In this document: positions 1-5,902 of the stretch, in pieces
Layout: each line of letters starts with the position of its first letter
Numbering within the stretch: position 1 is the stretch's first letter
Assembly (NCBI GenBank): GCA_903920405.1
Contig: CAIXMC010000302.1
Coordinates: 1-6,017, forward strand
Direction of reading: 5' to 3'
DNA from: an uncultured beta proteobacterium
GTDB lineage: Bacteria; Pseudomonadota; Gammaproteobacteria; Burkholderiales; Burkholderiaceae_C
Length of the DNA: 6,017 nucleotides
Made by a program: the position numbers and the translations under genes
The notes under the pieces: generated by a model
What the model was told of the DNA's origin: nothing
Seen by the model: the letters and a program-made list of their open reading frames with translations, nothing else
Database searches by the model: none

Positions 1-246
1 ACCACCCTGTTTGAGGTTTAACGCAGGCTTGAGGCCTTCGTCAATGTAGCGAACAGCCTTCATGATGTTTTCACCCTTGACGACCATGTTGCTCTTGGCA
101 AGGCCGACACGCGCAGCACCGATGGCTACCAACAATCCCTCAAACAGCATATTGACCAACTGATGTGGACTGGCCATGGCAACACTTGTTTCCACACTAA
201 CTTGCCTGTAAGCCAAGGCGGAACGTGAACTGACTGAAGTAAACAT
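1..246 (-). CDS. fliS: Flagellar export chaperone FliS, N-terminal part (cut by left window edge)
   Basis: FliS is a small helical cytoplasmic chaperone. It binds the C-terminal helix of flagellin, prevents premature polymerisation and aids export through the flagellar type III apparatus. The 82 visible codons begin MFTSVSSRSALAYRQVSVET. They then show the family-typical ASPHQLVNMLFEGLLVAI (residues about 25-42) and a helix ending in KAVRYIDEGLKP. FliS is usually about 130-140 residues, so roughly the last 50 lie outside the window. The start is uncertain. ATG at 246 gives the usual MF(T/S) family beginning, but two in-frame ATGs lie upstream at 258 and 285 and would add 4 or 13 residues. None of the three has a strong ribosome binding site. 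The gene follows fliD on the same strand with a gap of 44-83 bases, so they are probably cotranscribed. The family call is confident; the start is not. Confidence 0.9.
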   Translation of the reverse strand, partial: MFTSVSSRSALAYRQVSVETSVAMASPHQLVNMLFEGLLVAIGAARVGLAKSNMVVKGENIMKAVRYIDEGLKPALNLKQGG

Positions 247-329
247 CGCATTTTCCATTTGGTTTGATGATTGATTTATCGACATTTCAGAAAAAAACTC
301 AAGCAATTTTTGCCTACTTGTTCCAATGG

Positions 330-2156
330 CTAACCGGTTGATTTGTTCCACAAGGTTACTTGCTGTGCCACATAAGAATTGAGTGCAGTGAGTTTGGACA
401 TTTGCACGTCCAACGCCGTATATTGTTTGCGCAAACGAGCCTCGAACAATGTTACACGATCATTGAGTTTGGTTTGCTCTTTGGCGTTTTTATCCAATGA
501 ACTTTGGAGCGATGCAGCCTTGTTGGCCACCAAACCACCCGTGGCAGCCACCCCTTTGCCCAAGGTCGCAAATTTCAAGGCAAATCCATTGGTGAGCGCG
601 TTGCCATTGTCTTTTGTAAAAAGCTCTTGCAGTGTGGTGCCATTGTTGGCTGCCGTGGCTAATTTGGACGTATTGATGCTCAGCGACCCATCGAGCTGGC
701 GCTCAAGACCAATGTCGGCCAAACGCTGCGATGTCGCCCCTTTACTGGTCGATCCGACCAAACTTCGCAACACGTTTTGCATGCCAGCCACCATGGAATC
801 ACCCTGAAACAAAGCGGCTTCCTTGGTTGTTGCGTCGTACTTGGTCAAATCCTTCAACGTTTTGTTCAGGGCGTTGAAGGCATCGACCAGGTCAGAAATG
901 TTTTTCACGGCAGGCTTGACATCTTCACTCACCACCATGCTGATCGGTGACTTGGTTTCTGTTGACAAACCAAAGTTGGTGGTGGTGGTCGCCAGCAACT
1001 CGATGGTGACACCTGAAAAATTATTCGCCAGTGTGTTGGTAGCCGATGTAACCGCCAGACCGTTAATACGCGCTGCGGAATTCTGCCCATACTGAACAGG
1101 GCTGTCGGATGTACCCATACCTGTTGCTGCATTCTGTCCATACTGCACGGGGTTGCCGGATGCTGCCATGCCTGTGCCAGGACTGGTTTCTGTATCAAAC
1201 ACAAAGCCAGCCATGGTGGCATCGGCAGATTGAATACGAAAACCTGCTGCCTCACCTGTACTATTTGACTGTATCAACAAGTGATCATCAGTGCCGTCAT
1301 TGAACACTGAAGCGGTCACACCCGCATTGGATGAACTGATTTTGGTAGCGATGGATGCCAAGGTGTCAGTGTTCAAGATCGACACATTGACGGCTGCAGG
1401 GCCTGTTGTAAACGATGTTCCACCTGAATTCCAGGTGCCCAGTTGTATGCTGAGTGTGCCTGCGCCAGGTTGGGTGCCCACAGGAATGGCGGAAGACGAC
1501 AGAGACTGCTTGGTTGCTTCCTTGTCAAACACCAGACCAGCCATGGTGGCATCGGCAGATTGAATACGAAAACCCGCTGCTGTACCTGTGTTTTTGGACT
1601 GTACCAATAAACGGTCACTAGTACCATCGTTAAACACTGAAGCATTCACACCCGCATTGGCCTTACTGATTTTGGAAGCGATGGCTGCCAGGGTGTCCGT
1701 GGCTTCGACATCCACACTGACGGCTGATGCGCTGCCTGCTGCGAATGTTCCATCTGAATTCCAGGTGCCCAGTTGTATGTTGAGTGTGCCTGCGCCAAGC
1801 AATTTGCCGGTTGCCATGGTGGCAGATGAAAGAGACTGCTTGGATGCCAATCGATCCACATCCAGACTGAACGTATTGGCGACTGCCGTTGCGCTGGCTG
1901 TGATGGTGGCAGCGCTGCTGTTGGAACTGGTGGAACTTCTGGCGCTCCAAGTGGAAACATTGGAAATCCGTGTGGCCACATCGGTCAGGGCTGCAAACTG
2001 TGCTTGAATTTTTGCAAACTCCGATACCTTCGCTTCAATGGAAGTTGCCTTGGTCTGAAGTGTTTCAAGTGGTTTTTTTTCCAGTGCAACCAACTGCGTC
2101 ACGATGCTGTTGACATCGAGCCCACTGCCAATGCCTACAGAGGTAATGCTAGCCAT
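330..2156 (-). CDS. fliD: Flagellar filament cap protein FliD (HAP2) with duplicated middle domain
   Basis: FliD forms the oligomeric cap at the filament tip that folds and inserts exported flagellin. The product is 608 residues, against about 460-500 in most relatives (468 in E. coli). The N-terminus (MASITSVGIGSGLDVNSIVT, helix to about residue 65) and the C-terminal helical region (about 545-605, ending in LNSYVAQQVTLW) are the two conserved FliD ends that form the D0/D1 coiled-coil legs. Residues 106-215 and 216-325 are a gapless tandem duplication of a flagellin-IN-type module, with TDTLA, NAGV.ASVFNDGT and AAGFRIQSADATMAG at a constant offset of 110 residues. Residues 328-361 hold a second tandem repeat of 17 residues with PVQYGQN. 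A conserved INGLAVTSATNTL segment follows at 364-376. The ATG at 2156 has AGGAGG five bases upstream. The gene lies 169 bases downstream of flagellin 1 and just before fliS. No stop codons or frameshifts disturb the repeat region, so the enlarged protein is probably made. Confidence 0.97.
   Translation of the reverse strand: MASITSVGIGSGLDVNSIVTQLVALEKKPLETLQTKATSIEAKVSEFAKIQAQFAALTDVATRISNVSTWSARSSTSSNSSAATITASATAVANTFSLDVDRLASKQSLSSATMATGKLLGAGTLNIQLGTWNSDGTFAAGSASAVSVDVEATDTLAAIASKISKANAGVNASVFNDGTSDRLLVQSKNTGTAAGFRIQSADATMAGLVFDKEATKQSLSSSAIPVGTQPGAGTLSIQLGTWNSGGTSFTTGPAAVNVSILNTDTLASIATKISSSNAGVTASVFNDGTDDHLLIQSNSTGEAAGFRIQSADATMAGFVFDTETSPGTGMAASGNPVQYGQNAATGMGTSDSPVQYGQNSAARINGLAVTSATNTLANNFSGVTIELLATTTTNFGLSTETKSPISMVVSEDVKPAVKNISDLVDAFNALNKTLKDLTKYDATTKEAALFQGDSMVAGMQNVLRSLVGSTSKGATSQRLADIGLERQLDGSLSINTSKLATAANNGTTLQELFTKDNGNALTNGFALKFATLGKGVAATGGLVANKAASLQSSLDKNAKEQTKLNDRVTLFEARLRKQYTALDVQMSKLTALNSYVAQQVTLWNKSTG
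1074..1124 (-). repeat. FliD 17-residue tandem repeat, copy 2 (residues 345-361)
   Basis: The second 51-bp unit encodes TGMGTSDSPVQYGQNSA and runs straight into ARINGLAVTSATNTL. This copy is probably the one in the ancestral position, because in FliD relatives the segment before the ING motif is a single QNA-like stretch. That ancestry is inference. Confidence 0.85.
1125..1175 (-). repeat. FliD 17-residue tandem repeat, copy 1 (residues 328-344)
   Basis: This 51-bp unit encodes TGMAASGNPVQYGQNAA. It is followed immediately by a second copy with 12 of 17 residues identical by hand count. At DNA level ttctg(t/c)ccatactg recurs at an offset of 51 bases. The unit sits between the 110-residue modules and the conserved INGLAVTSATNTL segment. 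Confidence 0.85.
1182..1511 (-). repeat. FliD tandem module, copy 2 (residues 216-325)
   Basis: This is the second unit of the 330-bp repeat, directly abutting copy 1 and again beginning KQSLSS. It keeps GAGTL.IQLGTWNS, TDTLA.IA.KIS, NAGV.ASVFNDGT and AAGFRIQSADATMAG. It differs mostly at residues 222-230 and 245-262, which are probably surface loops. The exact 110-residue period shows that no net indels have accumulated since duplication. Confidence 0.93.
1512..1841 (-). repeat. FliD tandem module, copy 1 (residues 106-215)
   Basis: This is the first unit of a 330-bp in-frame tandem repeat. It starts KQSLSS and ends in ADATMAGLVFDKEAT. By hand count 73 of 110 residues match copy 2 with no gaps. 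At DNA level the block 1537-1574 (38 bases) is identical to 1207-1244, and 43 of 44 bases match between 1754-1797 and 1424-1467. The rest is clearly diverged. The unit is a flagellin-IN-type module of the outer FliD domain. Confidence 0.93.
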
Positions 2157-2161
2157 GATGG

Positions 2162-2167
2162 CCTCCT
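2162..2167 (-). promoter_or_regulatory. Ribosome binding site of fliD
   Basis: The minus strand reads GAGGAGG here, with a perfect AGGAGG core five bases before the ATG at 2156. This fixes the fliD start. Confidence 0.85.
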
Positions 2168-2249
2168 CATGAATTCAAAAGTCTGATTATGAAACTAAAA
2201 CTCTCCCACTGAAACTCCAATAAAGCCTGCTTTTTAAGATAGTGTCAGC

Positions 2250-2285
2250 AATAAACAACGGCGATGGACAAAAAGTCCATCGCCG
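2250..2285 (-). terminator. Intrinsic terminator of flagellin 1
   Basis: CGGCGATGGAC and GTCCATCGCCG form a perfect 11-bp stem around a five-base loop (2259-2285). On the minus strand it begins about 40 bases after the flagellin 1 stop and is followed by the T-rich run TTGTTTATT. The stem is strong but the T-run is interrupted, so some readthrough into fliD is possible. On the plus strand no T-run follows. Confidence 0.8.
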
Positions 2286-2325
2286 AATAGTCACCACCTT
2301 GTGTTGAAAACGCTACTCTTTTGTC

Positions 2326-3816
2326 TTAACGCATGAGTGCGAGCACACCTTGCGGCAATTGGTTGGCTTGCGCCACCATGGCAGTACCTGCCTGCTGCAA
2401 AATCTGAGCGCGAGACAAATTGGCGGTTTCAGAGGCGAAGTCAGCATCCTGAATACGCGAACGTGCTGCACTCAGGTTTTCAGTGCTGCTGGCCAAATTG
2501 GACATGGTGGATTCAAAGCGCGATTGCAAGGCACCAAATCTGGCTCGTTGACCATCCACCGCAGCCAAGGCTGAATCGACAACTTTCAGTGCTCTGGTAG
2601 AGCCTGAAACTGTTGAAATATCAATGCTGCTGACCGCATTCAAAGTGGATGCGTCTGATGCCGTCACCAGAGCAGAACTTGAAGTACTACCAAAGGAAAA
2701 GCCACTGTCTGAATTAAATTCGATCGACCCCTGTGATACTGCTACACCACCCGCTGCGGCAGCATTTGCGGCTGCGCCGAACAGGTGGTCGACACCGGTT
2801 GTGTTTTTCAAAGGGTCTACTGTACTTTGCGCATCATATGCTGCCACTGTGACATCATTTCCAGCGGTATCAGAGCTATTCGTGATTTCAATATTGGCGC
2901 CCGCATCATTTGTCAGTACGATACCGGTAGATTCCGAGTTGAGTTTGGCAGTGACGCCAGTCTGTGAAGATACGTTATTGAAAGCACTGACAGCCTCCTT
3001 TAACCCATCAGATGTGCTGGTTGCTGTCACATTAAATTTGATGTAGGATGCAGTGGTCGTGTCATCGCCTTTAATAGCCAAAGAATAATTTCCAATGGCC
3101 ATCACATTGAGCTCGGCCACGGTTCTAGCTGATGCAGTCACACCGGTAGAGCCAGCTTTCGAGTTGATTTTGTCAGCAGCAGTGCCAGCAGTGTCAGTGT
3201 CAAGCAGTGTGACGTCTGCGGTCTTTGCTCCATTAATTTGAACAGCCCCTACTAACGTGGTCGCTGCGGCACCAGCCTCTACAAGTTTGGACTGCGCCAA
3301 CTGAGCGCCATAGACACTGGTTCTGAAGCTGCTTGTCGTTGACGTAATGGTCTGGTGGGCGTTGGCACCAACCTGAAAAGTAGATGAACCCAGAGAACCA
3401 TCCAGCAGATTGCGTCCATTGAACTGCGTCGTTGTAGCGATGCGATCCAGTTCAGACAAGAGTTGCCCTGTTTCAGCTTGTAGATCTTTGCGGTCAGCGG
3501 CTGTATTGGTGTCGTTGGCTGATTGAACTGCCAATTCACGAACACGTTGCAACATGGTGCTTGCTGAATTCAAAGCACCTTCTGCTGTTTGAGATAGCGA
3601 AATACCGTCGTTGGCATTGCGTGCAGCCTGAGTCAAACCGCGAATTTGCGCACTCATGCGATCACTGATAGACAAGCCGGCAGCATCATCCTTGGCACTG
3701 TTAATGCGCAAACCTGACGACAAGCGTTGCATGGACGTTGACAGTGATGTCTGCGACGACGACAGATTGCGCTGTGCAGTCAACGATTGAATATTGCTGT
3801 TGATGGTGGAGGCCAT
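2326..3816 (-). CDS. fliC: Flagellin 1 (filament structural subunit)
   Basis: This is the major structural protein of the flagellar filament, exported and polymerised under the FliD cap. The product has 496 residues and no cysteine. Residues 1-176 form the conserved D0/D1 N-terminal part (MASTINSNIQSLTAQRNLSS, then SGLRINSAKDDAAGLSISDR, NANDGISLSQTAEGALN and LQRVRELAVQSAND at 89-102). LQRVRELAVQ corresponds to the known TLR5-recognised segment of Salmonella flagellin. Residues about 391-496 are the conserved C-terminal D1/D0 part, ending in AGTAMVAQANQLPQGVLALM. The variable middle (about 177-390) contains two flagellin-IN-like segments, near 186-232 and 268-312. The start at 3816 has AGGAG eight bases upstream. 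A well-matched sigma-28 promoter lies about 145-170 bases upstream and an intrinsic terminator follows. It is paralogous to the divergent flagellin at 4237, with about 88% identity over the first 176 residues and about 83% over the last 106, by hand count. Confidence 0.97.
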   Translation of the reverse strand: MASTINSNIQSLTAQRNLSSSQTSLSTSMQRLSSGLRINSAKDDAAGLSISDRMSAQIRGLTQAARNANDGISLSQTAEGALNSASTMLQRVRELAVQSANDTNTAADRKDLQAETGQLLSELDRIATTTQFNGRNLLDGSLGSSTFQVGANAHQTITSTTSSFRTSVYGAQLAQSKLVEAGAAATTLVGAVQINGAKTADVTLLDTDTAGTAADKINSKAGSTGVTASARTVAELNVMAIGNYSLAIKGDDTTTASYIKFNVTATSTSDGLKEAVSAFNNVSSQTGVTAKLNSESTGIVLTNDAGANIEITNSSDTAGNDVTVAAYDAQSTVDPLKNTTGVDHLFGAAANAAAAGGVAVSQGSIEFNSDSGFSFGSTSSSALVTASDASTLNAVSSIDISTVSGSTRALKVVDSALAAVDGQRARFGALQSRFESTMSNLASSTENLSAARSRIQDADFASETANLSRAQILQQAGTAMVAQANQLPQGVLALMR

Positions 3817-3824
3817 TTTGATAA

Positions 3825-3829
3825 CTCCT
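3825..3829 (-). promoter_or_regulatory. Ribosome binding site of flagellin 1
   Basis: The minus strand has TAGGAGTT with AGGAG eight bases before the ATG at 3816. This is a strong site, consistent with high expression, and it fixes the start. Confidence 0.85.
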
Positions 3830-3870
3830 AAAGTAACTTGCTAAATCCGGCTTTTACGCCGATCCAAACA

Positions 3871-3888
3871 GCCAGCACAACTGCTGGC
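3871..3888 (-). other. Hairpin in the flagellin 1 leader
   Basis: GCCAGCA and TGCTGGC form a perfect 7-bp stem around a four-base loop, inside the predicted 5' leader of flagellin 1 about 55 bases upstream of the ATG. No T-run follows, so it is not a terminator. It could affect mRNA stability or translation. Its function is unknown and it may be chance. Confidence 0.4.
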
Positions 3889-3958
3889 CACCATGACCAA
3901 AACGCCTGATCAGCGTAGGCCGGACGACGAACCTTGAAATAAAGCCCGTTAAGTTTTA

Positions 3959-3985
3959 TTTTCGGGTACTGGTGAAAAAACTTTA
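3959..3985 (-). promoter_or_regulatory. Sigma-28 (FliA) promoter of flagellin 1
   Basis: On the minus strand the sequence is TAAAGTTT, 11 bases, CCCGAAAA. The enterobacterial sigma-28 consensus is TAAAGTTT-N11-GCCGATAA, so the -35 box matches 8 of 8, the spacing is exact and the -10 box matches 6 of 8. The predicted transcript starts near 3950, giving a leader of about 135 bases. This places flagellin 1 in the late, FliA-dependent class of flagellar genes. Confidence 0.85.
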
Positions 3986-4017
3986 GCGTCTCGGTACTGT
4001 GAAATCAAAATAAACGG

Positions 4018-4044
4018 TAGCTTTGACAGGCTTTAACCCGACTA
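4018..4044 (+). promoter_or_regulatory. Weak candidate sigma-28-like promoter for flagellin 2
   Basis: The plus strand reads TAGCTTTG, 11 bases, CCCGACTA. Compared with TAAAGTTT-N11-GCCGATAA this gives only 4 of 8 and 5 of 8 matches, though the spacing is right. It is the best plus-strand candidate found by eye and may be wrong. A rival, TTAAGTTT-N11-ACTGGTGA at 3949-3975, has a better -35 box and a worse -10 box. Confidence 0.25.
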
Positions 4045-4148
4045 TTTTTCTGGCAGCAGTCACCAGAACAGTGATTTCAATAGATAGAAATAGGCTCGTT
4101 TTGTGGCGCTTATGCGGGCTATGCAAATCAATGATTTCTCCAGAATTC

Positions 4149-4174
4149 GCCCATCGTTACTGATTGTGATGGGC
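4149..4174 (+). other. Hairpin in the flagellin 2 leader
   Basis: GCCCATC and GATGGGC form a 7-bp stem with a 12-base loop, extendable by two wobble pairs. It lies about 60 bases upstream of the flagellin 2 start. The adjoining GGGCTGCCC could pair alternatively with part of the stem. The role is unknown and no T-run follows. Confidence 0.35.
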
Positions 4175-4224
4175 TGCCCAAACGCAGGATTTTCAATCGG
4201 CTGCGACATCCATTCAACCGCTTC

Positions 4225-4229
4225 AGGAG
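4225..4229 (+). promoter_or_regulatory. Ribosome binding site of flagellin 2
   Basis: AGGAG lies seven bases before the ATG at 4237. This fixes the start and agrees with the MASIINSN beginning shared with flagellin 1. Confidence 0.85.
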
Positions 4230-4236
4230 TTTCGCC

Positions 4237-5730
4237 ATGGCCTCAATTATCAACAGCAATATCAGTTCGCTTACCGCTCAAAGAAATTTATCGATGTCTC
4301 AGGCATCATTGTCAGTCTCGATGCAACGTTTGTCATCGGGTCTGCGGATTAATAGCGCCAAGGATGATGCTGCGGGCTTGTCCATTGCAGACCGTATGAC
4401 GGCACAAATTCGTGGATCGATCCAAGCCACACGCAACGCCAACGATGGAATTTCACTGTCACAAGTGGCTGAAGGCGCACTGAATTCTGCCAGCACCATG
4501 TTGCAACGCATTCGTGAACTGGCGGTTCAGTCGGCCAATGACACCAACACCGCTGCCGACAGAAAATCGCTGCAAGCAGAAACAGGACAATTGCTCACGG
4601 AGCTGGACCGCATTGGCACCAACACCCAATTCAACGGTCGCAATATTCTGGATGGTTCTTTAGGATCGGCCACCTTTCAGGTGGGTGCCAATGCCAATCA
4701 GACCATTACGGCAACCACCAGCAACTTTAGAACCAGCGTGTATGGCGCACAACTGGCACAGTCAGCCCTCATCTCAGCCCTCGAAGGTCCTGCACCAGTC
4801 GATCTAACCAACCCTTTGATTTCGTTGGAGGGATCCATAGTGGTCAATGGTCTGAAAACCCAAACGGTTAATCTGACAGCCAGTGATACTGCGTCCACAG
4901 CGGCTGCCACTTTTAACGCCATTGCTGATGTCACTGGAGTCACTGCGGTGGCACGCAATTGGAGTGAGTTCAAGCCCGAAGCCAGCGGTCCCTACGCTCT
5001 GGCCGTGATCGGTAGCAGCACGACACACTCCAACATTACTTTTAATGTGTCAGCCACCGATACCTCAGCAGGTTTGGCTGAAGCAGTCAAAGCCTTTAAC
5101 GATGTGTCTTCACAAACCGGAATTACAGCCAAACTCAACAGCACCTCAAACGGGCTTATTTTGTACAACGATGCAGGTGATGACATTAAGATGACCAACA
5201 ATTCACTCGCGAACACTATCAGTCTGGCGGCTTACGATGCCAGAGCGTCGGCTGACAATGGGGTGGACACGTTTGCTTCAGCAGCAACAGGGATAGTTCC
5301 TGGGAATGAGGTGGTTTCACGAGGCACGCTTGAATTTAATTCAGATAAAGGATTTTCTTTCGGTAGTGATTCGACTTCTTCTCTGGCTGTGCTGCCACCC
5401 TACACATCCACGTTGAATGCGGTCAGCAGCATCGATATTTCAACCACCAGTGGATCGACCCGTACCTTGAAAATTGTCGATTCCGCAATCAATGCTGTTG
5501 ACGGTCAGCGTGCCGGCTTTGGTGCCTTGCAATCGCGTTTTGAATCAAGCATTGCCAACCTTCAAATCAACACTGAAAACATCAGCGCAGCGCGTTCACG
5601 CATTCAGGACGCAGATTTTGCGATGGAAACATCCAACCTGTCACGCGCCCAAATTCTGCAACAAGCGGGTACCGCGATGGTGGCGCAAGCCAACCAATTG
5701 CCACAAGGTGTGATGGCACTGCTTAAGTAG
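4237..5730 (+). CDS. fliC: Flagellin 2 (paralogous filament subunit)
   Basis: This second flagellin has 497 residues, no cysteine, and is divergently oriented to flagellin 1. The conserved N-terminal D0/D1 part is residues 1-176 (MASIINSNISSLTAQRNLSM, SGLRINSAKDDAAGLSIADR, LQRIRELAVQSAND). The C-terminal part is about 392-497 and ends QGVMALLK. The middle has two IN-like segments, near 196-245 and 273-318; the second includes SSQTGITAKLNST, close to the SSQTGVTAKLNSE of flagellin 1. The region after residue 177 (ALISALEGPAPVDLTNPLIS) has no clear counterpart there. Differences at conserved places include GSIQATRN for GLTQAARN and RAGFGALQ for RARFGALQ. Shared residues often use different synonymous codons, which points to an old duplication under protein-level constraint. 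It has a strong ribosome binding site and a strong terminator but no clear sigma-28 promoter, so it may be expressed under different conditions. Confidence 0.97.
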   Translation: MASIINSNISSLTAQRNLSMSQASLSVSMQRLSSGLRINSAKDDAAGLSIADRMTAQIRGSIQATRNANDGISLSQVAEGALNSASTMLQRIRELAVQSANDTNTAADRKSLQAETGQLLTELDRIGTNTQFNGRNILDGSLGSATFQVGANANQTITATTSNFRTSVYGAQLAQSALISALEGPAPVDLTNPLISLEGSIVVNGLKTQTVNLTASDTASTAAATFNAIADVTGVTAVARNWSEFKPEASGPYALAVIGSSTTHSNITFNVSATDTSAGLAEAVKAFNDVSSQTGITAKLNSTSNGLILYNDAGDDIKMTNNSLANTISLAAYDARASADNGVDTFASAATGIVPGNEVVSRGTLEFNSDKGFSFGSDSTSSLAVLPPYTSTLNAVSSIDISTTSGSTRTLKIVDSAINAVDGQRAGFGALQSRFESSIANLQINTENISAARSRIQDADFAMETSNLSRAQILQQAGTAMVAQANQLPQGVMALLK

Positions 5731-5775
5731 AAAAACAGATGAGGCAGGATTTTTGATACGTTATTGGATGTAACG

Positions 5776-5816
5776 ACGGGTTTGCAGGGTGGATGCCTGA
5801 AAACCCGTTTTTTTTT
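5776..5816 (+). terminator. Intrinsic terminator of flagellin 2
   Basis: ACGGGTTT (5776-5783) pairs with AAACCCGT (5801-5808), with an inner CAGG/CCTG extension after one mismatch and a seven-base loop. The stem runs directly into nine T residues (5808-5816). It begins 45 bases after the flagellin 2 stop. Confidence 0.93.
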
Positions 5817-5861
5817 AACTCCTGCGCTTGATGCTCCGTCACTCAACAAGGCATGTCTTGG

Positions 5862-5879
5862 TTACAAACTGATTTGTAA
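5862..5879. repeat. Short A/T-rich inverted repeat
   Basis: TTACAAA and TTTGTAA form a perfect 7-bp stem around CTGA, followed on the plus strand by a run of five T. It lies between the flagellin 2 terminator and the end of the minus-strand gene at the right edge. It could be a weak back-up terminator on the plus strand or chance. Confidence 0.3.
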
Positions 5880-5902
5880 AATTTTTCGACCTGTACGATT
5901 GA

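Larger units (their letters stand above)
3817..4236. other. Divergent flagellin intergenic region (420 bp)
   Basis: This non-coding region lies between the two divergently transcribed flagellins. It contains both ribosome binding sites, a strong sigma-28 promoter for the minus-strand gene, only weak candidates for the plus-strand gene, and one hairpin in each putative leader. The open frame on the plus strand from 4103 runs out of frame into flagellin 2 and is not considered a gene. Confidence 0.8.

Noticed and set aside
379..2007. Several plus-strand open frames opposite fliD (379-807, 823-1095, 1291-1563, 1588-2007) and minus-strand frames shifted inside it
   Set aside because: They are shadows of fliD. 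They lie entirely within a well-supported gene, have no ribosome binding sites of note, and the repeated ones simply mirror the fliD duplication.
2624..3046. Plus-strand open frame of 140 codons opposite flagellin 1
   Set aside because: It is antisense to the variable domain of a certain flagellin gene, with no recognisable protein features. It is open because of the codon composition of the flagellin.
3858..3865. GCCGATCC resembling a plus-strand sigma-28 -10 box
   Set aside because: The nearest TAAA is too close (12 bases instead of about 15), and the site lies inside the flagellin 1 leader more than 370 bases from flagellin 2.
3903..3925. Segment with GCCTGATCAG and GTAGGCCGGA resembling enterobacterial REP elements
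   Set aside because: It is a single short stretch without the paired inverted structure of a REP or BIME element, and the organism does not look enterobacterial.
4171..4186. Possible sigma-54 promoter (GG-N10-GC) upstream of flagellin 2
   Set aside because: Only the GG and GC dinucleotides and two flanking bases agree with the -24/-12 consensus. Such matches are common by chance.
4103..4399. Plus-strand open frame starting in the intergenic region and overlapping the flagellin 2 start
   Set aside because: It is out of frame with flagellin 2, lacks a good ribosome binding site and has no recognisable features. The flagellin start is firmly fixed by its own site and homology.
3279..4773. Invertible flagellar switch formed by the oppositely oriented flagellin genes
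   Set aside because: The two genes are inverted relative to each other, but many synonymous differences interrupt DNA identity. No recombinase gene or recombination-site pair is visible, so phase inversion is not supported.
5604..5849. Minus-strand open frame opposite the flagellin 2 C-terminus and its terminator
   Set aside because: It spans the terminator hairpin and the conserved flagellin end in antisense, which marks it as a shadow.
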